A DNA stretch of 64,000 nt, from NCBI GenBank assembly GCA_964480725.1, contig CAYZQO010000022.1, forward strand, positions 1 to 64,000. Direction: 5' to 3'. Below, piece after piece: positions 19,107-28,500 of this stretch. Source of the DNA: JAFGBI01 sp964480725. GTDB taxonomy: Bacteria; Myxococcota_A; Polyangia; Polyangiales; Polyangiaceae. Position 1 is the stretch's first letter. Every line of letters begins with the position of its first letter. Under the pieces are notes generated by a model. That model was not told the DNA's origin and searched no databases. It saw only the letters and a program-made list of their open reading frames with translations. The position numbers were made by a program, and so were the translations under genes.

Positions 19107-19760
19107 TCACCAGCGCTCGGTCCGCCAGCCGCGGCGCAACGCCACGCGGCGCAAGCGCGAGTCCGGGTTGACGACGACCGGGGTGCGGACCCGCTCGAGC
19201 AGCGGCAGATCGGTGATGCTGTCCGAGTAGAACGTCGCGTCATCGAGCGAGAACCCCGCGGCGGCGGCGACGCTCCCCGCCAGCTCCACCTTGGAGTTCC
19301 CGAAGCAGAGTTGCCGCGGACGGCCCGTGAGCACCCCGTTTTCGCTCTCCACCTCGCTGCACACGACGTGCTCGATCCCGAGCTCGCGAGCCAGCGGACG
19401 CACCGCGAAGCGCAGGGCCCCCGACACGATGGCGACCACATCCCCGTCGGCTTGGTGCTGTCCCACCACTCGCCGCGCGCTGTCCGAGACGTGCGGACGG
19501 ACGTAGCTCTCGTACCACTTCTCGCACGACTCGTAGAGCTGCGCCTCGATCCGCCCGGAGTAGCGGCGCAGCGCCTTCTCGGCGACGCGGGGCGCGTCGC
19601 AGATGCCCAGCGTGTAGAGGAAAATCCACCAGGCGCCCTGGAAGAACTCCCGCGCCGGGAGCTCGCCGATGTCGCGCTGGTAGCGCAGGAAGAGTGAGGC
19701 CGTGTCCCGCCGGACGATGGTCCGATCCATGTCGAAGAGAGCAGCGCGGCGGGGGGCCAT
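19107..19760 (-). CDS. HAD-IB family phosphatase (SerB-like)
   Basis: A 217-residue haloacid-dehalogenase hydrolase. Motif I is FDMDRTIV (nucleophile Asp10, acid Asp12), motif II is IVSGAL (Ser113), motif III is Lys157 in GNSKVEL, and motif IV is YSDSITDLPLL (Asp180, Asp184). The helical cap between 15 and 95 with a WWIFLY aromatic patch is like that of HAD-IB lipid-linked or phosphoserine phosphatases. The substrate is a phosphomonoester; phosphoserine or a phospholipid precursor are the commonest in this subclass. ATG 19760 is a good start. A palindrome 13-29 bp upstream could be an operator. It converges with the GT2 gene. Confidence 0.85.
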   Translation of the reverse strand: MAPRRAALFDMDRTIVRRDTASLFLRYQRDIGELPAREFFQGAWWIFLYTLGICDAPRVAEKALRRYSGRIEAQLYESCEKWYESYVRPHVSDSARRVVGQHQADGDVVAIVSGALRFAVRPLARELGIEHVVCSEVESENGVLTGRPRQLCFGNSKVELAGSVAAAAGFSLDDATFYSDSITDLPLLERVRTPVVVNPDSRLRRVALRRGWRTERW

Positions 19761-20092
19761 GAGAGCTTTCGAAGGGTGAGCGACCCTTTCTATTCACACA
19801 TAGCCTCCGGGCGGTAGTCCGGCAAGGCGTCGCCCGCGATCGGCCCGTGGCGCGCCGGAGCGAATCGGGGCGTTTGGGGGCCCGATGGCGCAAATGGGTC
19901 CGCCAAGGAAAGCCGGACCCCGACCGCCGGATCGGGACGCGCGAGTGCGAGCCCCGTGCAGCCGCCGGCTCCGCGATGAGACGGGTCCGCTGGTCGAGGA
20001 CGGCGGAGGGACGGCGGGACCCGTCCCCCATCGACGACGGAGCCCACCCTTGGCCGCCCCCGAGCCGGCTGACATGCTCGGTCGTCGCGCCC
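19761..20092. other. Intergenic region between divergent HAD phosphatase and hrpB genes
   Basis: This 332-bp stretch contains no supported gene. Next to the HAD start there is an AT-richer patch (19781-19805) and a perfect inverted repeat, AAGGGT (19773-19778) and ACCCTT (19784-19789) with 5 bases between, a candidate operator or leader hairpin. The rest is GC-rich; open frames across it are continuations of antisense frames with no recognisable protein features. Confidence 0.5.
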
Positions 20093-22660
20093 ATGAACCC
20101 GACCGCCCTCGACCCGCTGCCCATCGACCCGCTCCTGGCCGAGCTCGTCTCGACCGCGATGACCGAGCGGCGCCTGGTCGTCGAGGCCCCGCCCGGCGCC
20201 GGCAAGACGACGCGACTTCCCTGGGCGCTGATGGAGGCGCTCGGACCCGGCGCTGGGGAGGTGCTGGTGAGCGAGCCGCGGCGGCTCGCCGCGCGGCTGG
20301 CGGCGCGCCGCGTCGCGACCGAACGGGGGCAGCGGCTCGGCGAGACGGTCGGCTACCAGGTGCGCTTCGAAGACGTCTCGAGCCCTCGCACCCGCCTGCG
20401 TTACCTGACCGACGGCGTGCTGCTCCGGCGCCTGGCCGGCGACCCTCGTCTCGAGGGCGTGAGCGCGGTCGTGCTCGACGAGCTGCACGAGCGCCGACTC
20501 CCCAGCGACGTCGCGCTCGCGCTGATCCGACGGTGCCTGGATCGCGCCCGCCCGGATCTGGTGGTGGTCGCCATGAGCGCGACGCTCGAGGCCGCACCCG
20601 TGGCCCGGCTGCTCGGTGATTGCCCCCGGATCACCAGCGAGGGCCGCGTGCACCCGGTGACCATCCGCCACCTGCCCGCACCCGACGACCGGCCGCTCCC
20701 CGCCCAGATCCTGTCGGCGATCCGGACGGCGCTGCGCGAGGGTCCCCCCGGGGATCTCCTGGTGTTCGTGCCGGGGGCAGCGGAGATCCGGGCCACCATC
20801 GAGGCGGCGACCCCCCTGGCCACCGAGGCGGGGCTCGAGCTGGTTCCGCTGCACGGCGAGCTCCCGATCGAGGAGCAAGCGCGGGCGGTGGAGCGGCGCG
20901 GCCGGCGCAAGGTCGTCGTGAGCACCAACGTCGCCGAGTCCTCGGTCACTATCGAAGGGATCACCACGGTCGTCGACTCGGGGCTTGCCCGGGTGGCCTC
21001 TTGCTCGCCGTGGACCGGAGTCGTGCGCCTGGAGACGCGCCCCGTGAGCCGCGCCGCCGCCGCGCAGCGCGCGGGGCGCGCCGGCCGTACCGCGCCCGGC
21101 CTGGTGCTCCGCCTCTACACGCGCGGTGACCACGACAGCCGCCCAGCGCACGACGCGCCCGAGATCACGCGCACGGACCTGGCCGACGTCCTGCTCCTGC
21201 TCCACGGCGCGGGGATCGGCGACCCCGGCGAGCTCGCCTGGCTCGATCCGCCGCCGCCGGCCGCGCTCCGCGCCGCCGAGGAGCTCCTCGCGGCCCTCGG
21301 CGCGCTCGACGGTGAGCGGCGTCTCACCGCCATCGGGCGGCGGCTGGTGGATCTCGGCGTGCACCCGCGCCTCGGTCGGGTCCTGATCGAATGCGAGCGG
21401 CGCGGCGTCGCGTCTGAGGGCGCCCTCGCCGCCGCCATCCTCGGCGAGCGTGATCCGCGGCTGGAGGCGCGCGCGCGGATCGACAGCGGGGGACGAGCGC
21501 CGCGCATCGACGGTCGGGCCGACTCGGACGTGAGCGCGGTGGCGGACCGGCTCGAGGCGGTCGGTGCCGCGCGTCCCGACCGCCTGCGCCGCGAGGGGCT
21601 CGACCCCCGTACGGTCGCCGCCATCACCGAGGTGCGGCGCGTCCTCGCGCGCTCCGTCCGCGACCGCGGGCCCCGTCCGGCGGACGACGAGGCCGTCGAG
21701 GCCGCCGTCCGCTACGCCCTGCTCACTGGCTTTCCAGACCGGGTGGCACGCCGTCGACGACCGGGCGAGCCGGCGCTGATCCTCGCCAGCGGCGACGCGG
21801 CGCGCCTGGGCCCCGCCAGCGTGGTGCACGACGCACCGCTGCTGGTCGCGCTCGACGCCGACGCGCCGGCGGGCGCCGGCCGCGGCGGGATCGTGGTCCG
21901 CCTGGCGAGCGCGATCGACCCCGACTGGCTCCTCGATCTGCCGGGCGCGGCCCTGACCGAGTCGGTGGAGCACACCTGGAACGCCGACGCCGAGCGCGTG
22001 GACCGGATCACCCGCCTCGCCTACGGGTCGGTCACCCTGGACGAGTCCCGCGGCCGCGCCCCCCCATCCCCCGAGGCAGCAGCGGTGCTCGCGCGCGCAG
22101 CGCGTGCTGTCGCGTGGGAGACGGAGGCGCTCGAGGGGCTGGCCGCGCGCCTCTCGCTCGTCGCGGCGCACGCGCCCGAGCTCGCGGCCGCGCTCGGCGG
22201 CGCCCCCGCGACCGACACGCTGCTCGACGCCGCCTGCGCCGAGGCTACCGGCTTCGCCGAGCTCCGTGAGCGCCCCCTCGTCGAGCGCCTGCTCGCGGCG
22301 CTGCCGCCCGCGGCGCGGCGCGCGCTGAACGAGCTGGCGCCGCTGGAGCTCCACCTGCCCGGAGGACGCCGCCTGCGCGTCCAGTACCGCCCCGGTCAGC
22401 CCCCCGCCGCCGCGACCCGCCTGCAGGACTGCTTCGGTTTGCTCGCGACGCCCACGGTCTGTCGCGGCCGGATCCCCGTCACCCTGCACCTGCTCGCACC
22501 CAACCAACGCGCTGTGCAGGTGACCGCGGATCTCGCCGGCTTCTGGGAGCGCCATTACCCGGCGGTGCGCCGCGAGCTGATGCGCCGCTACCCGAAGCAC
22601 GCGTGGCCCGAGGACGGGGCCCGTGCCACCCCGTCGGCGCCGCGGGGCAAGGCGCGGTGA
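20093..22660 (+). CDS. hrpB: ATP-dependent helicase HrpB
   Basis: An 855-residue DExH helicase. ATG 20093 gives the family-typical start (PIDPLLAELV); an upstream start at 19847 would add 82 unrelated residues. Walker A is PPGAGKTT (about 33-40), the helicase box is DELHERRLPSD, motif III reads VVAMSATLE, and motif VI is QRAGRAGRTAPG. The C-terminal HrpB domain (about 600-840) ends PNQRAVQVTADLAGFWERHYP, a hallmark of the family. The RNA or nucleoprotein role of HrpB is unsettled; it resembles RNA helicases such as HrpA. It converges with mutS and has no operon partner. Confidence 0.93.
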   Translation: MNPTALDPLPIDPLLAELVSTAMTERRLVVEAPPGAGKTTRLPWALMEALGPGAGEVLVSEPRRLAARLAARRVATERGQRLGETVGYQVRFEDVSSPRTRLRYLTDGVLLRRLAGDPRLEGVSAVVLDELHERRLPSDVALALIRRCLDRARPDLVVVAMSATLEAAPVARLLGDCPRITSEGRVHPVTIRHLPAPDDRPLPAQILSAIRTALREGPPGDLLVFVPGAAEIRATIEAATPLATEAGLELVPLHGELPIEEQARAVERRGRRKVVVSTNVAESSVTIEGITTVVDSGLARVASCSPWTGVVRLETRPVSRAAAAQRAGRAGRTAPGLVLRLYTRGDHDSRPAHDAPEITRTDLADVLLLLHGAGIGDPGELAWLDPPPPAALRAAEELLAALGALDGERRLTAIGRRLVDLGVHPRLGRVLIECERRGVASEGALAAAILGERDPRLEARARIDSGGRAPRIDGRADSDVSAVADRLEAVGAARPDRLRREGLDPRTVAAITEVRRVLARSVRDRGPRPADDEAVEAAVRYALLTGFPDRVARRRRPGEPALILASGDAARLGPASVVHDAPLLVALDADAPAGAGRGGIVVRLASAIDPDWLLDLPGAALTESVEHTWNADAERVDRITRLAYGSVTLDESRGRAPPSPEAAAVLARAARAVAWETEALEGLAARLSLVAAHAPELAAALGGAPATDTLLDAACAEATGFAELRERPLVERLLAALPPAARRALNELAPLELHLPGGRRLRVQYRPGQPPAAATRLQDCFGLLATPTVCRGRIPVTLHLLAPNQRAVQVTADLAGFWERHYPAVRRELMRRYPKHAWPEDGARATPSAPRGKAR

Positions 22661-22705
22661 GGCGCATGGGCGACGCGCCACCCCCGCGCGAGCCCGCCGC
22701 TCGCG

Positions 22706-25342
22706 CTACCCCCGCGCCCGCTGCCGCAGTCGCTCGAGGAGCGCGAGCCCCTCAAGCGGGGTCAGGCGCTCGACCTCCAGAGCCCGGAGCGTCTCCAGCA
22801 CCTCGCGGTGCGCTGCCGGTGGGGCCGGCGGCAGCGCGAAGAGATCGAGCTGCGCCGACGTGACGCCCCGAGAGCGGGGCGGCAGCGCCCCCGCCCCGCT
22901 CGGCACCCGCTCGCCCTCGAGCGAGGCGAGCACGGCGCGAGCCCGAGCCAAGACGCTCTCCGGGAGGCCCGCGAGGCGAGCCACCGCCACGCCGTAGCTC
23001 CGGCTCACCGCGCCTGGCACCAGGCGATACAGGAACACCACGTCGTCCCCGTGCTCCCGCGCGCTCACCGAGTGGTTGGCGGCGTGCGGGCTCGCGTCGG
23101 CGAGCGAGGTGAGCTCGTGGTAGTGGGTGGCGAAGAGGGTGCGACAGCCGACGACCTCGTCGAGGTGCTCGGCCACCGCCCAGGCGATGGCGAGCCCGTC
23201 GAAGGTGCTGGTGCCACGCCCGATCTCGTCGAGGATGACGAGCGAGCGGCGGGTCGCGGCGCGGAGGATGGCCGCCGTCTCGCGCATCTCCACCATGAAG
23301 GTGCTCTCCCCGCCAGCCAGGTTGTCGCTAGCGCCGACCCGTGAGAGCACCCGGTCGACGACCCCGACGCGCGCCACCTTGGCCGGCACGTAGCCGCCCA
23401 TCTGCGCCAGGATCACCAGGAGCGCGGTCTGACGCAGCAACGTGCTCTTGCCCGCCATGTTGGGACCGGTGACGAGCCAGAGGCGCTCCGCGCTGAGGTC
23501 GAGCCGCACGTCGTTGGGGACGAAGCGGCCCGCCGCCGCACGCCGCTCCACCACCGCGTGTCGACCGTCCTCGATCTCGAGGCGATCGCTCCGGTCGACC
23601 AACGGCCGACAGTAGTCGAAACGGTGCGCGACCTCGGCCAGCCCCGCCGCCACGTCCCAGCGCGCGAGCCGCGCCGCGAGCGCCTGGATCCGCGGCGCCA
23701 TCGCCGCCGCCCGCTCCACCAGCTCCCCCACCAGCTCGAGCTCGCGCTCCCGGTGCCGATCCTCGGCGTGGAGCAGGCGATCGGCCAGGTCGTCGACCTC
23801 CGCGTTGGTGTATCGCTCGCCGGAAGCGACCGTCTGCTTGCGGCGCCACTCGGCGGGCACGCGCGCCGCGTGGGTCCGCGTCACCTCGATGTACCAGCCG
23901 AAGACGCGCGTGAAGCGCACCTTGAGCGAGGGGATCCCCTGGGCGTCCCGCAGGCGCGCCTCAAGCTCGACCATCCGTTCGGCGCCGGTCCGGCGGAGGG
24001 TGTCGAGCTCCGCCAGCTCCGCGTCGTACTCGGCGAGGAAGATCGCCCCCGCCTGCGCGGCGGCCGGGGGGCGATCCACCAGCGCCCGCGCGAGCTCCTC
24101 GGCCAGCGGCGTGACCACGTCGAGCGGATCGCGGTCGATCCCGAGCACCTCGCGCGCGCTCGGATCGAAAAGGGCCTCGACCAGCGCCGCGGCGCGCGCG
24201 GCGGCCAGGAGTCCGTCCCGGAGTGCACCGAGATCGCGCGGGGTCGCCTCGCGGAGCGTCGCCCGCATGGCCAGGCGCTCGAGATCACCGACCCGAGCAA
24301 GCGCCTCGCGCAGGTCGCTCCGCAGCCGGGTCTGGCAAACGAACAGCTCCACCAGATCCAGGCGTCGGCGGATGCGCTCCACATCGATCAGGGGCGCCAG
24401 CAGCCGCCTCCGGAGCAGCCGCGCCCCGGTGGGGGTGACGGTGGCGTCGATGACGCCGAGCAGGGTGCCTTCCCGACCGCCCCCGAACGACTCCGTCAGC
24501 TCGAGGTGCGCCTGGGTGGTCGCGTCGATCACCAGCGCCTGGCGGGGATCCCAGCGCCCGATCCGGCCGAACCTCAGCGGCTGCCCGGGCATGCAGGCGC
24601 GGGTGAACCGCACCACCCGCGCCACCGCGCGCCGCGCGAACGCCGGGAGCGAGGCCGCCTCGGCGGCGAGCTCCCCCAGCACCCCCGCGATCCCATCGAC
24701 GCCGAGCGCCGGATCGGCCCTGACCGCCGCCCGCGGCGCCACCGCCCGCACGGCCTCCACGGCCCGGCCCTGCTCCTCCTCCGGCTCCGGTCCCTCGTCA
24801 CCGATCTCACCGCAACCCACCAGGATCTCGCGCGGCGCCGAGCGGGCGAGCTCGCCGAGCAGCGCGGCGAGATCGGCGACCTCGGCGGCCGCGAGCTCGC
24901 CCGTCGACAGGTCGAGCAGAGCGATCCCGACCCCGTCACGGTGAGAATCGATAGCGGCCAGCCAGTTATTGTGGCTCGCCTCGAGCTGCTCCTGGTCGGT
25001 GACGAGCCCCGGCGTGATGACGCGCACCACGTCGCGGGGCACGATCCCCTTGGTCTTTGCCGGATCCGCTAGCTGTTCGCAGATGGCGACCTGGTGCCCG
25101 TGGGCGAGGAGGCGGGCGATGTAGCCGTGCGCCGCGTGGTGCGGCACGCCAGCCATCGGGATTTCGTCGGGCTTGCCCTTGTTGCGACTGGTGAGCGTCA
25201 AGTCCAGCAGGCGCGCCGCCAGGACCGCGTCGTCCCCGAACATCTCGTAGAAGTCGCCGAGGCGGAAGAACACGATGGCGTCGGGGTAGGCGCTCTTCGC
25301 CGCCCGATGCTGCTGCATCACCTTCGTCTCCGGTCCCGCCAC
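22706..25342 (-). CDS. mutS: DNA mismatch repair protein MutS
   Basis: An 878-residue MutS. Domain I carries the mismatch-binding FRLGDFYEMFGDDA (Phe-x-Glu wedge), domains II-IV follow, and the ATPase has GPNMAGKSTLLRQ (Walker A, about 626-638), a DEIGRGTSTFDG box and ATHYHEL. The C-terminal helix (LTPLEGLALLERLRQ) fits the MutS dimer/tetramer tail. It starts GTG 25342 (MAGPETKVMQQH); an ATG eight codons in is an alternative. It recognises mismatches with MutL, which is not in the window. It is separated from the upstream lipoprotein genes by 152 bp, which could hold its promoter. Confidence 0.97.
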   Translation of the reverse strand: MAGPETKVMQQHRAAKSAYPDAIVFFRLGDFYEMFGDDAVLAARLLDLTLTSRNKGKPDEIPMAGVPHHAAHGYIARLLAHGHQVAICEQLADPAKTKGIVPRDVVRVITPGLVTDQEQLEASHNNWLAAIDSHRDGVGIALLDLSTGELAAAEVADLAALLGELARSAPREILVGCGEIGDEGPEPEEEQGRAVEAVRAVAPRAAVRADPALGVDGIAGVLGELAAEAASLPAFARRAVARVVRFTRACMPGQPLRFGRIGRWDPRQALVIDATTQAHLELTESFGGGREGTLLGVIDATVTPTGARLLRRRLLAPLIDVERIRRRLDLVELFVCQTRLRSDLREALARVGDLERLAMRATLREATPRDLGALRDGLLAAARAAALVEALFDPSAREVLGIDRDPLDVVTPLAEELARALVDRPPAAAQAGAIFLAEYDAELAELDTLRRTGAERMVELEARLRDAQGIPSLKVRFTRVFGWYIEVTRTHAARVPAEWRRKQTVASGERYTNAEVDDLADRLLHAEDRHRERELELVGELVERAAAMAPRIQALAARLARWDVAAGLAEVAHRFDYCRPLVDRSDRLEIEDGRHAVVERRAAAGRFVPNDVRLDLSAERLWLVTGPNMAGKSTLLRQTALLVILAQMGGYVPAKVARVGVVDRVLSRVGASDNLAGGESTFMVEMRETAAILRAATRRSLVILDEIGRGTSTFDGLAIAWAVAEHLDEVVGCRTLFATHYHELTSLADASPHAANHSVSAREHGDDVVFLYRLVPGAVSRSYGVAVARLAGLPESVLARARAVLASLEGERVPSGAGALPPRSRGVTSAQLDLFALPPAPPAAHREVLETLRALEVERLTPLEGLALLERLRQRARG

Positions 25343-25494
25343 GGCTCCCCTGCCCTCCCCTCAATCCCGACGGACCGGCCCCGCCGCCGCGGGCGGCGGC
25401 AGACCGCAGCCGTCCCTCCACGCGACGCTCGCGATCGTGGTCGAGATAGCGTCCTCCGCGCGCGCTCGAGCTCGCCGCACCCGATCCGACTCCA

Positions 25495-28400
25495 TCAGTC
25501 GAAGGACGTGTGCACGGCGATGCTCTCGAGGCTCACGAACAGCAGCCCCTGGCTCGAGCCGTCGGTCACGGCCAGCTCTTGGATCTGCGGGACGAAGGTC
25601 ATCGACAGCGGGGAAACGTCCACCGAGGTCGTCGCTAGGCTGGCCGCCAGCGGTACGAAGCCGCCGCTGTACTGCCAAGTGAAGGCCATGTCGCGCTCGC
25701 TCCGGCGTCGCCCTCGGTAGATCGCGAAGCGGGTGGTGAGCCCGTCGAAGACGCAAGGCGAGCCGGGCGACACCGGCCCCGGCTCGTCGAGCACACAGAC
25801 CAGGCACTCACCCTCCGCGCAGGGCTCAACGCCGGAGTCCTCGGCCGGATCGAGCGCCTCCGCGGTGACGATCTCGAGCGCCCGAGAGGTCAACAGCTGG
25901 CGGCGCGGGTTACAGTCGTTGACGCAGCGCAGGTCGCCCCCGCGCGCGACGACGTGGTGCTGGGCCCCGCTGCCGGACCCGCTCAGCACCCACTGGTGCC
26001 CGGCTCGGACGCGGTACTCGAGCGCCTCGCCGCCGAAGCAGCAGTCGAGCAGGTCCAGCACCGCCTGGGCGTCCTCGCCGTCGAGGCCGCGCGGCGCGAC
26101 GACGAGCCGCCCCTGGTAGGCCTCCAGGATCATCAGATCGCGCGCCCGCTGCGGCTCCTCCGCGGTCCCGAACGCCTCTTCGCAGGCGTAGAACGAGTTC
26201 GCGGCGTCGCCCCCGCAGCCGCGCGTCGCGGTTTCCCAGTACACGTCGTCCTCCTCCGGGATCTCAGAGGTGATCTGCACGTAGTCCGCGTGATGCCGCG
26301 CAAAGGCGTCGAGGTCCGCCGCCGCGATCTTGAGCTCTGCAGCCTGGAGGTGGGCGAGCTCCAGGTCCTCCACCCCGCGACCGCAGAACCCGGCGCCGAA
26401 GTCGGTCAGGTCCGCGCGCGGCTCGTCGGGGCGAACGGAGAGGTACCCCGCCGCCCGACCGGAGAGGACCGAGCCCTCGTAGACAAGCGCCAGTTCGTCG
26501 GCAGCGAGGAACGCGCGCGGCTCCCGGTAATTGAGACCGATCGCGTTGCGCTCGGCCACGGTGGGATCCGACTCGAGCCGGTTCTCCTCGTCGTTCGTGG
26601 CATAGAGCGAGGTGCCGAGGTAGACGGCGGCCGGCGTCCCGTCGGGGAAGTCGACAGCGAGGAGCTTCGGGTTCTCGAGCCCTTCGTCGGTCTGGTTGGT
26701 GGGCAGGCTCCCGCCGGTGTCGCTGCGGAGCTGCGGGAAGGTGCGGAGCGCCGGGGCCGAGACGCCCGCTTGAGCGGTGCTGGCATAGGGCCGGCCGCTG
26801 CGCAGGCGGTGTCGCTCGACCACGTGACAGCTGAGCTCCCCGGTGACCGTCGGGGTCCCCTCGAGGGTCCCATCGGTCGTGAAGACCCCCCCCGGCAGCT
26901 CGGGATCACCGCGGCAGCCAGCGGCGTCCTCGCGATCCAATTGCTCGTTGGCCCGCAGGGGCCGTCGGCACGGCGCGTCGAGATCCTCCACGTCGATCAC
27001 GGCAACGTTGCCGTTGGCGAGCAGCGCGAACCCGAACATCCCCCGCAGGCGATCCGGACGCGCCCCGGCGGAATAGCTCCCGTTGGGGCGGTGCTCGAGC
27101 GCGGGGCTCTCCGGATCCTCCGCCTCCAGCGCCGGGTCGGGATCGCAAAGCAAGCCCACGGTGGCGACGCCGGTGTCGGGGTCCGGGGCGGGCAGGTCGC
27201 GAAACACGAACTCGAGATCCTTGACCGGGGTCCCGAACGCCAAACGATCCGGGATCTCGAACGGCGAGTACCGCATCCGCGGCCGCACCAGCGGCGTGCG
27301 GTCGATCGTCCCGGGACTCACGTCGAACGCCATCACCGTCCCCTGCCGGTCGTCGACCGCGTAGACGAAGCGCTCCCCGGTGGTGGTCAGCGGGCTCGCG
27401 GCGACGGCGCTGGCGAAGACCGCCCGCGTCGGCTCCTCGAACGAGCGCGGGACGAGCGGCGGGAGCGCCACCGGCGCACAGGGGTCAGCGACATCCAGGC
27501 GGTGGACCACCGGCACGCCGAGGTCACCGAGATACAGGACGTCGTCCCGGACCTCGACCCCCGCCGGCCGCGAGAGATACTGGTCCGGCGCTGGACCAAA
27601 GGACAGGGGTGGCAGGCACGCCTGGGCGCCGGCGAGGTCTCCGGGGTCCTGCGACGGGAGCGGCTCGGGCACGGCGGTCGGCAGTTCGAACAGTCCCTCG
27701 AGCGCCACGTCGGCGCAGGCCGGGAACGCCCCCGGCGCCACGTCGAGCACACGCTGCGCGTCGAGGATCCATAGCTGCCCAAGATCCGGGAGCGTGACCG
27801 CGAGCTTGCGGCGGCCCGGCGGGTCCGTCTCCTGCCGGAGGTCCGCCTCGCAACCGAGGTCGGCGGCGGTGACTGCCTCCGCCGGCGCCGCGGAGAGGGG
27901 CGCGGGCAGCTGATCCGGCGCCACCCGCCCGCTCGCGCAGGTTTCACGGATCCGCCCGGTCGCGTCGGGCGGGTCGACCAGCACGACCAGGCGCCCCGGC
28001 GCCGACGGCAACGCGCAGGCAGGCCACAGGGCCAGATCCGGGCGAGGACCTCCCGCGCGGGGGGGCAGCACGCAGCTCGAGGGGAGCGCGGTGATCGAGT
28101 GGTGGTGGGGCCCGCCCGCGCTGGCGACGAACGCCGCGACCCCGCCCGGGGTGGCGACGATGTCGACGGGGTTCTCCCCGACCGGCAGGAACGTCGCGCC
28201 GGGCACCCAGGGGTCGTTATCGACCACCGTGGTCGCGGACAGATCGACCACGGCGACCTCGCCACGCTGCGTCTGCGTCACCAGCGCAAAGAGGTCCACG
28301 TCCTCGTCCTGGTGGTCGAAGTCGGGGCACTCGTCGAGGTCGCGACCGGGATCGCGCGCCGCATCCATGGAAAGACAGAGGAAGGCGACGGCGTTGCTGC

Positions 28401-28500
28401 GCTCCAAAGTGCGCACCGTCTCGTCGAGATCCGGCTCATTGCAGGCGCCGACCGCAGCAGCGCCGGCCAGCACCAAACCCAATCGGATCCAGGGGTTCAC
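25495..28500 (-). CDS. Large lipoprotein, beta-propeller-like, unknown function
   Basis: A 1001-residue exported protein beginning with GTG 28500. The signal LVLAGAAAVGAC has a good lipobox (Val-Gly-Ala-Cys). The mature part has repeated short beta-strand and turn patterns (GEVAVVDLSA, VVHRLDVADP, NVAVIDVEDL), which suggest YncE-like propeller blades or a surface-sensor fold. Several Cys pairs are present, including a C-terminal cluster CVNDCNPRR and CAEGECLVC that would form disulfides. I do not recognise a catalytic site. Its start overlaps the stop of the upstream lipoprotein by GTGA, so the two proteins are made together and may form one complex on the outer membrane. Confidence 0.75.
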   Translation of the reverse strand: MNPWIRLGLVLAGAAAVGACNEPDLDETVRTLERSNAVAFLCLSMDAARDPGRDLDECPDFDHQDEDVDLFALVTQTQRGEVAVVDLSATTVVDNDPWVPGATFLPVGENPVDIVATPGGVAAFVASAGGPHHHSITALPSSCVLPPRAGGPRPDLALWPACALPSAPGRLVVLVDPPDATGRIRETCASGRVAPDQLPAPLSAAPAEAVTAADLGCEADLRQETDPPGRRKLAVTLPDLGQLWILDAQRVLDVAPGAFPACADVALEGLFELPTAVPEPLPSQDPGDLAGAQACLPPLSFGPAPDQYLSRPAGVEVRDDVLYLGDLGVPVVHRLDVADPCAPVALPPLVPRSFEEPTRAVFASAVAASPLTTTGERFVYAVDDRQGTVMAFDVSPGTIDRTPLVRPRMRYSPFEIPDRLAFGTPVKDLEFVFRDLPAPDPDTGVATVGLLCDPDPALEAEDPESPALEHRPNGSYSAGARPDRLRGMFGFALLANGNVAVIDVEDLDAPCRRPLRANEQLDREDAAGCRGDPELPGGVFTTDGTLEGTPTVTGELSCHVVERHRLRSGRPYASTAQAGVSAPALRTFPQLRSDTGGSLPTNQTDEGLENPKLLAVDFPDGTPAAVYLGTSLYATNDEENRLESDPTVAERNAIGLNYREPRAFLAADELALVYEGSVLSGRAAGYLSVRPDEPRADLTDFGAGFCGRGVEDLELAHLQAAELKIAAADLDAFARHHADYVQITSEIPEEDDVYWETATRGCGGDAANSFYACEEAFGTAEEPQRARDLMILEAYQGRLVVAPRGLDGEDAQAVLDLLDCCFGGEALEYRVRAGHQWVLSGSGSGAQHHVVARGGDLRCVNDCNPRRQLLTSRALEIVTAEALDPAEDSGVEPCAEGECLVCVLDEPGPVSPGSPCVFDGLTTRFAIYRGRRRSERDMAFTWQYSGGFVPLAASLATTSVDVSPLSMTFVPQIQELAVTDGSSQGLLFVSLESIAVHTSFD

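Noticed and set aside
19790..22681. A 963-residue minus-strand frame opposite hrpB
   Set aside because: It mirrors the helicase gene and has no recognisable domain.
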